Shown in pieces: positions 34,390 to 45,950 of a stretch of 64,000 bases of DNA (position 1 is the first letter of the stretch; every line of letters starts with the position of its first letter). This stretch comes from Mytilus galloprovincialis. Its lineage: Eukaryota; Mollusca; Bivalvia; Mytilida; Mytilidae. Made by a program: the position numbers and the translations under genes. Location of the stretch: NCBI RefSeq assembly GCF_965363235.1, contig NC_134844.1, forward strand, positions 22,364,646-22,428,645. The letters run 5' to 3'. The notes below the pieces were generated by a model. That model worked only from the letters and a program-made list of their open reading frames with translations. It searched no databases and was not told the origin of the DNA.

Positions 34390-37300
34390 AGTGCATTACT
34401 TAAGTTATGTTCATGGAATATTTCAAAAGGTTTATTGAGAAAACTTAGAGATATTTTAAAGAATTCCTACAGATGGTAAACAAATTTGATATATTGTGTT
34501 TAAATGAATATTGGGTAAAATGTCCAGAAGAATTCGACTCATTGGGTTATCAAAAAGAATACATAGTCAGAAAAAAATGTAACGGGGGAGGTGTTATTGT
34601 GTTTTATAAAAAATGGTTAAACCCTTTTATTACATTTGTAAAGAGCTGTGTTGATTGTATGATTTGGTTCAAAATTGATAAAAGTATTTTGTGTGATAAT
34701 ACCGATTTATATATTTGTTCTATATATATGCCTCCATATAAAAATGTGTACTATCGTAAATATGACATAGATGTATTTGATAACCTACAAGAACATGTAG
34801 AAATGTTCAGAAACATTGGTAATGTGGCCGTTATAGGTGATCTAAACGATCGTGTAGGTCAAGAACCCGACAACATAACAGGTGATGTTATAGACAAACA
34901 ATTACAAGACAACATTTCTTTCATTAATTATCACTTCTATTAAATATTTAAAACGTGATAAATCCACTGGTTATGACAATATTATGAACGAATATATATT
35001 AACGAGCAGAAACTTTATCAAACCAGTATTGTGTAAACTGTTTAACCGTATATTGAGTGCTGGCGATTTTCCAGAAATATGGGTTAACAACATTATAATA
35101 CCAGTTTTCAAAAAAGGACCAGTAGACGACCCTGGCAACTATCGTGGTATTTCCCTCGTATCACATGTGGGTAAACTGTTCACATCAATTATTAACACCA
35201 GGCTTACCAAGTGGAGCGAAAAGCACAATATAATAACAGATGCACAGTTTGGATTTAAACCAGGTTATGGAACAACTGATGCCATCTTCGCACTCCATTC
35301 TCTAATTTCTAAGTCTTTGCGTAGTGGAAAACGATTTTATTGCTGTTTCATAGACTATAAAAAAGCATTTGATAGTGTGTCTCATTTCAAATTGTGGTTA
35401 AGATTAATCAGATGTGGTATACGTGGAAACTTATTAACTGTTATTAAATCTATGTATGCCAAAATTAAATGTTGTGTTAAACTGGAAGGAAATTTTTCAA
35501 ATTTCTTCCAAAGTAATGTTGGTTTGATGCAAGGAGAATCATGTTCTCTTTTTTTAGCTCACCTGGCCCGAAGGGCCAAGTGAGCTTTTCTCATCACTTG
35601 GCGTCCGTCGTCCGTCGTCCGTCGTCGTCCGTCGTCGTTAACTTTTACAAAAATCTTCTCCTCTGACACTACTGGGCCAAATTAAACCAAACTTGGCCAC
35701 AATCATCATTGGGGTATCTAGTTTAAAAAATGTGTGGCGTGACCCGGCCAACCAACCAAGATGGACGCCATGGCTAAAAATAGAACATAGGGGTAAAATG
35801 CAGTTTTTGGCTTATAACTCAAAAAAATAAAAACCCATTGTTGGGTTGTTGCCCCTAAATTGGTAATTTTTAAGGAAATTTTGCGGTTTTTGGTTATTAT
35901 CTTGAATACTGGTATAGATAGAGATAACCTGTAAACAGCAATAATGTTCAGAAAAGTAAGATTTACAAATAAGTCAACATGGCTGAACTGGTCAATTGAC
36001 CCCCTAAGGAGTTATTGTCCTTTATAGTAAATTTTTAACAATTTTCATAAAATTTGTAAATTTTTACTAATATTTTCCACTGAAACTACTTGGCCAAGTT
36101 CATTATAGATAGAGATAATTGTAAGCAGCAAGAATGTTCAGTAAAGTAAGATGTACAAACACATCACCATCACCAAAACACTATTTTGTCATGAATCTAT
36201 CTGCTTTTGTTAAATATTCACATATACCAAGGTGAGCGACACAGGCTCTTTAGAGCCTCTAGTTTATATTCTTTGTATATTAATGACATTGAAAATGAAC
36301 TTTTAAGTCAAGGTTGTCAGTCATATGAGTTAAAGATGCTCAATTTATATTTGCTTATGTATGCAGATGATACAGTTCTTTTTAGTGAAACTATTTATGG
36401 TTTACAAAAAATGATAGACAGTGTAGACATATATTCTAGAGAGTATGATTTGGATATTAACTTGTCTAAAACCAAAATTGTTGTGTTTAGAAATAGAGGC
36501 CTCGTTAAAGCGACTGAAAAATGGCACTTAAATGGTGTTGATATTGAATTATGTGATGAATTTACATATCTTGGTCTACTTTTTAAATACAATGGTAACT
36601 TTGTACATACACAGAAAAGGATAGCAAATCAGGGTAGAAAAGCATTATTTAGTTTATATAGTAAAATATTTGATGATTGTTTTAACCATGAAACTATGTT
36701 ATCTCTTTTTGACACATATGTATCTAGTATATTAAATTATAGTTGTGAAGTCTGGGGACATCACAAAGCCGAAAATATTGAGAAAGTTCACTTAAGTTTT
36801 TTAAAACGTATATTGAAAGTCAAAACAACTACTGTTAATTATATGGTATATAGTGAATTAGGTAGATATCCGTTTTACATAGAGATATTGCAGAATGCTT
36901 AGATATTGATGTAAATCATTGAAAACAGATAACTGTATTTCACAATCTTGCTACCAAGAAATGTTAGAAAGATCGATATTAAAACTTCGTGACAAACAAA
37001 ATTGGGCATGTGAAATAAGAAACATATTGTTTCGTTATGGTTGTCAAGATGTATGGTTACACCAAAAGGTTATTAATGTTGATCATTTTTTGCTAGAAAT
37101 TGTTAATAGAATGAAAGGTAGTTTTGTCAGTGAAATGAATGCTATTTTCAATGAGTCATCAAAGTGTAATTTTTATAGATATATACACGACCCAGATACT
37201 CTACAATTTTACCTACAAAAACCTGTAAACTATGTGTTTAAGCCATATATTAGTAGATATAGATTGTCTGCACACTTCCTTAATATTGAAACTGGTAGAT

Positions 37301-37540
37301 TTTGTAATATTGAAAGAGAAAACAGATTATGTAATATGTGTGATAAAAACATGATTGAAGATGAATACCATTATATTTTAGTATGTGAGAAATATTCTGA
37401 TATAAGGAAAACATATATAAAACCATTTTATTGGAAAAAACCATCTTGTTATAAACTTATACAATTATTGTCTGTTCATAACATTAAAGAGCTTAACAAT
37501 CTAGGTAAATACCTTTATTAAGCTGATAAGATTCGTTATT
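34390..37540 (+). mobile_element. LINE with APE-type endonuclease and RT, internally deleted and interrupted
   Basis: The order on + is: endonuclease start (CSWNISKG, then FDILCLNEYW, GGGVIVFYK, YICSIYMPP, VAVIGDLNDR), a deletion join near 34925, and RT (KRDKSTGYDN, PVFKKGPVDDPGNYRGISLV, FIDYKKAFDSV, GLMQGESCS). After the insertion at 35557-36262 come LYINDIENEL, the catalytic LMYADDTVLF, and a C-terminal region with CNMCDKN...DEYHYILVC. An in-frame stop or shift splits the last part near 36905. The RT resumes exactly across the inserted element, which shows the insertion was later. This is a different lineage from the 16-kb LINE. Confidence 0.88.
35557..36262 (+). mobile_element. 706-bp non-autonomous element with terminal hairpins (Helentron-like)
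   Basis: It splits the LINE RT between SCSLFL and YSLYIND. The left end GCTCACCTGGCCCGAAGGGC starts a long hairpin. The right end has GGTGAGC (complement of the left tip), then the hairpin AGGCTCTTTAGAGCCT and a CTAG tip. TTTA is present on both sides (35553-35556 and 36263-36266). A 3' hairpin followed by CTAG recalls Helitron/Helentron ends. The same sequence type is very common in bivalve genomes. It has no ORF. Confidence 0.7.
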
Positions 37541-38164
37541 CATAATATTATACTTATTTTTCATTATTTATATTATTTGTTGTCATTCTCCGCCATTGAT
37601 ACAAACTGTTTGTAATTATAAAACATGTATGTAATTATTCACTGATGCTATTATATTTGTATATGTAAATTCTATAAGCTGTATTGCTTCTGAATAAAAG
37701 ACTATTATAATTATGTGTACAGCTCTCTGTTGTTCTGATAAATTCCTCTTTATTTTCACACGAAATATCATGACGAACGATTTCAGTGTTGATGGTTTAG
37801 ATACGTATTCCCAAGTGAAAAAGACAGATTTGTCAATTCCAATACAACAGAACAAGATACAAATATGCTACAGGTTATGCCTGTATCAATTTTGTCATTG
37901 TGAATTTTCTTCAAACCATATTAAAACTTCCCAAAAAAGCCGATGTACTCATCTAGACTGTCACTGAGTAAAAAAAGCTAATTGTTCATTAAATGTATAC
38001 TTTGAATCACTATATATGTGCAGTAAGCACTAAGAAATATGTTGGTATGGAATCATCACACTCATTTACATACATTTTAATCAGCTACGGTACATCTTTA
38101 TTCAGTCATCTGGGTCTTTCATAAGGAAAGACGTAGCTATACAGCAACAACAGTGTATTATCGT

Positions 38165-38890
38165 TACATCTTTAATACTAAAACAACGAATTTGTCAGCT
38201 GTCATGGGGAAAAAACGACACATCAAAGAATTCAACTTTATATATAGCTAATATAGGACAATGGTGTTGATTAGAAATTACACCACTCCAGACCCTTTTG
38301 TGTTTTCACATAATTAATATTGCCAATAATTAGATCCGGGTCGAATCCGATACCGATACCAATAGTATATTCACCTGTTACCTATTATCTTATCTGAACG
38401 TTCCGCATCTGACAGGAGCACCACCAAACGGTGTATTAAGGATTTTGCTATATACACGGGTCATAATCACAGGGTTGACACTACTAAATTCAATCACTTT
38501 CACATTGTTCCCTATTGTAGTATTCTAATCAGTATGACTTTCTGAGATGACAATACGAATACTAAAAAACTGGCGTATAGGTACAGTTTTCAATTTGTTA
38601 GCCGGCATGACGTAAACAGCGAAATCAAGGAAGTCAACTTTATTTATAACTATTATAGGACAATGCTGTTGATTAAAAAATACTCCATTCCAGGCTTTTT
38701 TGTTTTCCAAAAAAAATAACATTACCAATAATTGATAAGTTCCAGGTCGACAGGTTCAACCAGACAGATTTTGAAAGCAGAGAAAACTGTGCATCTTATA
38801 ATTGGCATGACTTTATCAGATGACAATACCAATACTAAAATAAGGCTTACGCATAGTAATACACTTGAATTCAGTCACGGAACCGCAATA
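38165..38890 (+). repeat. Imperfect direct repeats upstream of MIF-2
   Basis: Two copies ~410 bp apart share CAACTTTAT-TATA-CTA, TATAGGACAATG-TGTTGATTA and ATTGCCAATAATT-like blocks. A second pair (TTTATCAGATGACAATAC and TTTCTGAGATGACAATAC) is ~270 bp apart. It is probably an interspersed or satellite-like repeat. Confidence 0.6.
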
Positions 38891-39041
38891 TCACGGGTGT
38901 GTTCTAGTACATTATATATTTGCTAGTAGACGAGACCACACATCGATCTAACAAATCTAATTATATATTTTGAGGCCTTAATTTGTTGCAATTTTATAGG
39001 TCTGAAATCTAGACTCAATTGTTACCGGTAGCTTTAACATA

Positions 39042-40854
39042 ATGCCTGGAGTAACTGTCCGTACCAACATAAAAGAAATGGACTTACGAGATGATTTCGA
39101 GGAAAAAATTGCTGAAAAAGCCAGTGAAGTTCTAAAGGCACCATTAGAGGTAGGCAATTGTATAAGAAAATAAATGATAAAAATGGAAAATAAACAAAGA
39201 AGGCAGTTAAAAACCACAAGTCAAAGAAAAATAAAACGAAGAACAACAGTCAAACAAAAGAATACAAAACACTACAATGAAATTCAAGATCGACCAACAC
39301 CAATACTATCTGTGATGAAACGTGCAGAAGGGGTATTTATCCCCCTTTAATGATGTCTGTCATGTTACCCATGTGAAAGAAACATGTGTGCGTCATATAC
39401 GGTGATAAGATATCAAACAATAGCGGATTTGAAAATGTCTCTTTTAAACACATAACTTGTAGGCGTGGTCAACTTTGAAGATATTATTTCCTAAATAGCA
39501 AATGCATAAAATTTACTAGCTGTGTTCGGTGTTCAATTTAATACTTGTTGGGACAACAAAGCACTTAGCAAAATTTTCATATTTAAACTTTGTTGTCGAT
39601 GACCAGACTTTCTTGATTCTGTTAAATATTGACTGTGATTAATCCTTTTCCTACGGGAATATTTTTCAGTTGATTTATATATCAGTCTCCCCTGGAAATA
39701 GAATGTTGAACAATGGAAGAAAAACACCAATGATATTTGTTGACATATCAGCCATTTTTAAAGACAACGTCTACGATGATTTCAACAAAATCTTTATACC
39801 GTTTTTTGCTTCACTTCTAGATCTTCCTCTCAACAGGTAATTTATTCCTCTTATTGCAATGAATGTAATAAAAAAAAACTTATATGTTTCTCATTCATAT
39901 GTTTAATAACTATCTTGAAATTATCTATCATTCCATTATACTTTCATTCTTTTTGTGTATTTGACTTCCCAAAGATATAATATACAATTGGTATTGTACA
40001 GCCAGTAGTCTGTTTGATAGGCTTTTTGTTTCACCTTCTGAATGGCATACACGTTTTTGACATTTATTTTCTTGAGTAATGATTGTTTTGGTATAGTGAT
40101 TAAAGAATACCCTGTATGTGTTACTCGTCCTCACGTCTCTAATTTTGTTTTGACAATAAAATATTTCGATAAAATGATTCAAATTGATGGTAAGTATGCA
40201 GTTTATAAATTATGTGATGGTTTTTTGCACGATTGACCTTTAATTGCTTTTTAAAAAAATTGTTATGCATTTGATTCCTCGAATGGTAGTCCTGATCGTA
40301 TGCTAAAAAGAGAGTCGAAAGTCTACATAAAACTCACAATATATCCTCATTGTAAATTGTTTGTAAAATTTCAATTCCATAACAAAAATTTTGCAAAAAT
40401 CGAACAATAGACTACACAACACGAATAACAATACACGTTAGATAGTAAGACTAACAAAATGAAACCTACATAAAAAAAACATGGTGATCTCGTGTGCTCC
40501 GGAAGGATTATCAGATCCTCTTCCACATGTAAGCCCCGTACATTGGCTTAAAAGGGAATATCGACTCAAATTCCCTATTAGTGCCATACATCCTCTTCGA
40601 CTAATGGTTCTCGGGAATCAAACTACTGACAGGGAATATGCGCCCATATTCCAAGTGAAGATCGCATATAACATTACAATATATAACGTTAATAAAGGTA
40701 GATATAAATATTAATTTCAAATAACATTAAACTAATTTCTTTTCTTTACAGAGTAGTTATAAAGTATATTAATGTGTGTCCAACAGATTTTGGAATGGTT
40801 AGAGAGGCACCAGAATTCAAACATGCTGAATTTTACTCTTCACTTAAGCAGTAA
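39042..40854 (+). CDS. MIF/DDT-family tautomerase-fold protein 2 (three exons, 125 aa)
   Basis: Exons are 39042-39149 (donor GTAGGC), 39670-39836 (acceptor TTTTTCAG, donor GTAATT) and 40752-40854 (acceptor CTTTACAG, stop TAA). The phases are the same as in the other two MIF genes. The product starts MPGVTVRTNIKEMDLRDDF, with the catalytic N-terminal Pro after Met removal, continues SVSPGNRMLNNGRKTPMIFV, and ends PTDFGMVREAPEFKHAEFY. It is the compact member, with introns of only 520 and 915 bp. Exon 2 resembles MIF-3 (NGRKTPM, IFIPFFASLL) more than MIF-1, suggesting those two split later. Lys is at residue 32 rather than 33, and no CxxC is present. The role (cytokine-like, tautomerase) is inferred from the family. 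Confidence 0.92.
40479..40530 (-). repeat. Small Penelope-like 3' tail fragment in MIF-2 intron 2
   Basis: TGGTGATCTCGTGTGCTCCG and the adjoining bases are the complement of the tail seen at 45320 and 49010 (CCTTCCGGAGCAC). Confidence 0.5.
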
Positions 40855-41137
40855 TGTTTCACAAATATACGTTGTTATAGCAAACTTCAATTGCGTTTAG
40901 AAACATTTGTATGTTTTATTTCCCCCAAAAAAAATAGTTGACAATTAAAATCTGTTTAAATTACAAATGTTGAACCCTCAACTGGCCCCCAGTGAGTAGT
41001 TAGTCTGTGTTAGCTTTGTAATTAACAAAAACAGTTGATTTAACAGCTTTAAATTTTAAATTAATTTTCACTAAGCATTGATAAACTTATTCGTTACATT
41101 ATCAAAAAATTGAAAACAACACGTTTAATGATTTCTT

Positions 41138-41179
41138 GCGTTCGAAGCGCTTTTCTGAATTTACCCTCATCAGGAACGT
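41138..41179 (-). ncRNA. Hammerhead-like motif, F2 copy 1
   Basis: Minus-strand order: ACGTTC, CTGATGA, stem II region GGGTAAATTCA, GAAA, AGCGCTTC with predicted cleavage after TTC (41144/41143), then GAACGC. Five contiguous stem I pairs form. The usual G-C closing pair of stem II is G-A here. Confidence 0.6.
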
Positions 41180-41487
41180 TCATAGCCAAACATTTCAAAT
41201 CCAAAGATAGATAAGTACCGAAAATCGTTGAAGAGCTATATGTCAAAAATACCTAAAATAGATAGCCAAATTCATCTAAAGCCAACTTTGCCTGAGGGAG
41301 TTGAAATCTTAGTTTCATAATAATTTCAAAATTTGTTAACGGACAATTTTAGTAAAGTTTGTTAAATCTTGTCAGTACCGAAACACTGACTACTGAGCTC
41401 ATGATACCCCGGGGACTGATGGTCCACCAGCAGAGGTATCGACCCAGTGATGTAAAAAATTGAAAACAACACGTTTGATGATTTCTT

Positions 41488-41529
41488 GCGTCCGACGCGC
41501 TTTTCTGGATTAACCCTCATCAGGAACGC
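41488..41529 (-). ncRNA. Hammerhead-like motif, F2 copy 2
   Basis: Minus-strand order: GCGTTC, CTGATGA, GGGTTAATCCA, GAAA, AGCGCGTC with cleavage after GTC, then GGACGC. Stem I gives six pairs including one G-T. Versus copy 1, the two strands of stem I have changed in ways that keep pairing. The stem II closing pair is again G-A. Confidence 0.65.
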
Positions 41530-41670
41530 TCATAGCCAAACCTTTTAAATCCGAAGATAGATAAGTACCGAAAATCGTTGAAGAGCTATATGCCAAAAAG
41601 ACCTAAAATAAATAGCCAAATTCATCTAAAGCCAACTTTGCCCGAGGAAGTTGAAACATATTGTTTCTTT

Positions 41671-43479
41671 AAGTAATAGTTAGTAAATGGGTTAGAAATT
41701 TCTTAAGACTATTATCTAGTCTTAAATGATAATGTTGAGGAATTTACGTCACTAAACGTTACCTGGGTATAATTGTGTCCAATTTGTATATATTTTCCGA
41801 GCGAGTACGCAAGTAATATTCGGTAAAACAAACGATTACCCGATTAGTACATTAATGAATACACAAAAGAGGTACATTCTGTTCAGACTTGTAGTAACCA
41901 ATAATATTGAATACCTGAATAGAAAGACATTTTTGAGTAAATATCTTTGTACATGGACCGTAATATTCGTGATTTCTTTTGACTCCATCACCAATATTAA
42001 TGAATGAGTACATACATAACCAAATTAAGCTATTTTGCGCCACGTTTTCATGTGCCTGTTAAAAGTCAAGAAAATCGTAGGTAGCTGTCTTATATTGCCA
42101 TGATGTTTCATGGTCATTTAGGATATTTGTTGTTGATTTTTTATTATGCAGTTAAGCTGCATTATGCGAGCGCCCTAGATTTGTGTTCTACCCAATAAAT
42201 GCTGAAATACTTGCCATTGTTATTATCTAGCTCGCTACTATGTTATATATAACTAATTGAACACTTTTTTAATACTTTTTATTCTGGATTACAAAAAATA
42301 TGACCAGAAAAACCTTAAATGATCGTCGATTTATCCAAAAGTTTTGAAGTTACACATAGGAAGTAGTGCTTATTAAGAATCCTTGTGTAATTCATTATGA
42401 CTTGTGCTTTTAGCTAAGATGTCAAAGAACAATTGTATGAAATATTTAATCGCCGAAAATCTCTTAAGACAAGTAGTTTAGATTTCCCAAATGGCAAAAG
42501 TCGTAGGGATATTGTTTGTCATCAATACGTAGTACAATTACGTCAGTAGTCTATTATATAATAAGTTCAACTGTTCATGATGTTGGCGGCAATTTCAAAT
42601 TGGAAAAAGAAATTTTCGTAGCTTTTCAAATTGGAGGCAGGTGTGCAAATTAGCGGTGGTCCGAGGTCCGCGACCTTCCACTTTTGCAAGCGGAATTTCG
42701 ACTAGGATAGTTGGTTTCTAGCTACGCCCGACGTAGTCACCTTCCACTTGAAAGAAAATAAGAAATTACTTTGCAAACCTTCCAAGTAAGTCACCAAAGT
42801 CTCCAATTAAACGAGCTAAAAACTTATTTTTATCATTATTATTCATGACAGCGATGTTCATTTTGTTCAACCACTAGCTTTATACAGAAATTCGCAGACA
42901 AATACTGTATAAATTCGAGTAAAATCGTATCTGATTGACAAAAACAACATTGTAAACACAACAATGGCGACCGTGAAGACAAAATTTTACAATATCGGAT
43001 CCGATTCCGGAAGCGGATAAGGATAATTCCGGGTTTGGCGATCATTTACAAAATAAATCAAAGCAGGTGAAAAAATAAATCTATGCATGGTAAATGAATA
43101 TAAACACTAGAATTGCAAACCAAAAGATATATGTAAAAGAAAGAAAAAGCAGAAAAATATTTTATACAGAAACTCAAAATTACTTTTTTACAAATTTTAA
43201 TTTAAATATCCAATACAACGTGACAGCTGGGAACAGTATATCTAACAATATACATGTTCATGGTCACAGTCTAAATTTTCTTTATCAGTGATAAATGATG
43301 ATAATGCATGTGAGATGCTTTTAAAGTGTAAACATATTGCTGCAATTTCGAAGGGTTATTTGTTTTTCTCAATTTTGAAGGGTCAATTAAAGTAGCTGAA
43401 AGTTTCTTTATTTTCACAAATAATACAACAATATTATATATACCTAAATGTAAGTGAATCATATGATATATAGGTGGCA
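41671..43479. other. Intergenic stretch without recognised genes
   Basis: No family-like ORF. 42560-43030 is locally richer in CG and contains AACAATGGCGACCGTGAAGA. A promoter or first exon is possible but unsupported. Confidence 0.35.
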
Positions 43480-43551
43480 TTCTTTGGGCCACTCTACCCC
43501 TTCCTGTTTGATAACTTGGAAACGGTCGAGCTCCCCATCCCTAAACCATAT

Positions 43552-43793
43552 GAGGGGCAGATCCAGCATTTTAGGTAAGGAGGGGCACAAACTTAAATTT
43601 TCGCCGAGCAGAGCAGGAACATATATATTAATATTATATATTAGATATACTGTTCCCAGAGCAGAGCGAGGCTAAAAAAAATTTGAGGTAAAATTATCGG
43701 AATATTCTTTATTTAGCTGAGAACAACCAATGCTTTGTAAATTTAAGGGGGGGGTGCAAGCTCGCAACACCCCCCCCCCTGAATCCGCCCCTG
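43552..43793. mobile_element. MITE with GGGGCGGAT ends, TSD CATAT, inside the satellite
   Basis: Left end GAGGGGCAGATCCAGC and right end CTGAATCCGCCCCTG are inverted. Exact CATAT copies at 43547-43551 and 43794-43798 rejoin to an intact satellite unit. It is related to the CAGWGGCGG family by its termini and 5-bp duplication, with a different body. Confidence 0.82.
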
Positions 43794-44586
43794 CATATAT
43801 TCAAGTATAGGACAATATAATAAATAAAATGAAATATAGGGGGAGTCGATGGAGTTACCCCACCCCTCCTGTTTGAGAACTTGGAAACGGTCGAGATCCA
43901 CACCCCTTAACCGTATATATTCATGTTTGTGACAATATGAAAAATCAAATGAAATATAGGAAGAGTCGCTGGGGGTCACCCCACCCTTCCTGTTTTAGAA
44001 TTTTAAAATGGTCCAGATCCCCACCCCTAAACCATATATATTCATGTATGGGACAATATAACAAATCAGATGAAATATAGGGGAGTCCCTTGGGTCACCC
44101 CACCCCCTCCTGTTTGAGAATTTGAAACCCGTTGAGATCGCCACCCTTTAACCATATATTCATGTATGGGACAATATAACAATTCAAATGAAAGATAGGG
44201 GGAGTCCCTGAGGTCACTGTTCACCCTTTTGTTTGAGAACTTGGAAATGGTCAAGATCCTTACCCCTAAACCATATATACTCATGTATGGGACAATATAA
44301 CAAATCAAATAATATATAGGGGAAGTCCCTGTGGTCACCCCAACCCTCCTGTTTGAGAACTTGGAAACTGTTAAGATCCCCACACCAAAACAATATATAT
44401 TCATGTATCGGCCAATATAACTAATTAAATGAAATATAGATGGAGTCCCTGGGGTCACCCTACCCCTCCTGTTTGAGAACTTGGAAACCAATGAGATCCC
44501 CACCCCTAAACCATATATATTCCTGTATGGGACAATAAAACAAATAAAATGAAATGTAGGGGAAGTCCCAAGGGTCACCCTACCCC

Positions 44587-44716
44587 CAGTGGCGGATCCA
44601 GAAATGTTCATAAGTGGGGGCCCGCTATAGTCACGCTTCAGTGATTCCCTATATAAGCAACCAATTTTTTTCCCAAAAAGGGGGGGGGCGGGCCCCCTGC
44701 CCCCTAAATCTCTGCC
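44587..44716. mobile_element. MITE, CAGWGGCGG family, inside the satellite
   Basis: Starts CAGTGGCGGATCCAGAAATG and follows the body of the copy at 3942-4095. The right end is slightly rearranged (AAATCTCTGCC). TACCCC occurs on both sides, but the surrounding satellite is C-rich, so the exact duplication length (5 or 6) is uncertain. Confidence 0.78.
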
Positions 44717-45289
44717 TACCCCTACCTGTTTGAGAACTTGAAAACCGTTGAGATCCCAACCCCTAAACTATATATATTCATATGTATGGGACAAAATAAC
44801 AAATCATTTACATTTACTATGGGCAGGTCAGTCAGACCTCACCTTTGATCCCTGTTGTAGTGAACATTTGTCTGATTCGTGTCTCATAACTTTTGTAATA
44901 TAGAACACAAACTCAGTTTTCTTTCCAAGGAAACCAGTCCATTCATACTATTACATGTTCATACTAAGTCAACTTGAACTTCTTGCAGTCAAATAAAACT
45001 AAGGTTAACTACCAAGTAAAACAACTGCAATCATTGGGAACTTGTACCACTGCAGACTCACCATAGAAATATACATTGATATATGCATTGCTTTTGAAAC
45101 CTTGATAACATATAAATTATTTGCCTTAATAAATAAATCATTAGATAAACATGAATGTACTATATATGAATGTTTAATGTTGAGGCAACATTGCCACAGT
45201 TTTCATAATTACGGTTGCCTTGGTTTTTGGTTAACTGCCTTCAGCGCTTACAGCGCTTTGATTTATTTTTTAAAACGAGCCTACGGTGA

Positions 45290-45530
45290 ACGTAAGAGCA
45301 ATTATACCACATGTGGAGCAGGATTTTTTACCCTTCCGGAGCACATGAGAACACTCTCAGTTTTTGGCGGGGAATGTGTTGCTTATTCAGTTGATAGCTA
45401 TGTTGTCTTTTGTTTACTATATTGTGTCCGTTTTTCTTTTTCTTTTTAGCCATGGCGTTCTGAATTTTATTTCCGATTTATGAGTACGCATGTTCCTCTA
45501 GTATCTTTTGCCCCTCTTTCATGAACTCCA
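45290..45530 (+). mobile_element. Penelope-like 3' tail copy (fossil)
   Basis: Close to 48985-49205: CACATGTGGAGCAGGAT, CCCTTCCGGAGCAC, TTTTTAGCCATGGCG and GATTTATGAGT. The 135-codon + frame running through it is not a gene. Confidence 0.7.
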
Positions 45531-45544
45531 AAAGAAGACGAACA

Positions 45545-45950
45545 GATTACGTAAATAACCTCATCATAGGTACCAGGATCAAAACAAGTTAAAAAAACAA
45601 ACAAATAAAGTACAAAGTTGAAGAGCATTTAGAACCAAAATGTCCCAAAAGTTTTGCTAAATACAGCGTAGGTAATCTATGCCTGAGGAAAAAGCCTTAG
45701 TTTTGTTAACAGTTAATTTATAATTATGCAAATATCGATGATTATGCATGTCAACACAGAAGTAAATAGAGTGAAATGTAAAATTAAAAAAATACTGAAC
45801 TCCAAGGAAAATTTAAAAACATGGCAACATCAAATGATAAAACTCAGCAAACAAAAGAACAACTGTCATATTACTGACTTGGTACCGGCATTTTCAAATG
45901 TAAAAAAATGTGGACTGAACCTGTTTTATAGCACTAAACCTCTCACTTGA
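45545..45950 (-). repeat. F1 fragment followed by an ACTGAACTCC-family repeat
   Basis: 45545-45725 (minus) matches the F1 monomer (GATCCTGGTACCTATG, AATGCTCTTCAACTTTGTAC, TCAGGCATAGATTACC). 45783-45950 (plus) carries ACTGAACTCCAAGGAAAATT. Confidence 0.6.

Larger units (their letters stand above)
41102..41670 (-). mobile_element. Retrozyme-like tandem repeat, family F2 (350-bp monomer)
   Basis: Two direct copies share TGAAAACAACACGTTT, the ribozyme region, CATAGCCAAAC, ATAGATAAGTACCGAAAATC and AAGCCAACTTTGCC. The repeat period is exactly 350 bp (41138 to 41488). The shared structured block lies at 41371-41449 (minus). No ORF is present. Confidence 0.78.
43480..44810 (+). repeat. ~120-bp satellite array, about eight units
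   Basis: Units carry CCTCCTGTTTGAGAACTTGG, GATCCCCACCCCTAAACCAT, ATATTCATGTATGGGACAAT and AAATGAAATATAGGGG. Starts fall at about 43859, 43979, 44098, 44219, 44339 and 44459. Two MITEs have inserted into units (43552-43793 and 44587-44716). The 181-codon minus-strand frame is a translation of the repeats, not a gene. Confidence 0.92.

Noticed and set aside
44066-44611. 181-codon minus-strand ORF
   Set aside because: It is the translation of 120-bp satellite units; the peptide repeats with the same period and has no family.
45042-45449. 135-codon + ORF
   Set aside because: Its second half lies in a Penelope-like 3' tail that is non-coding in other copies, so it is not an independent gene.
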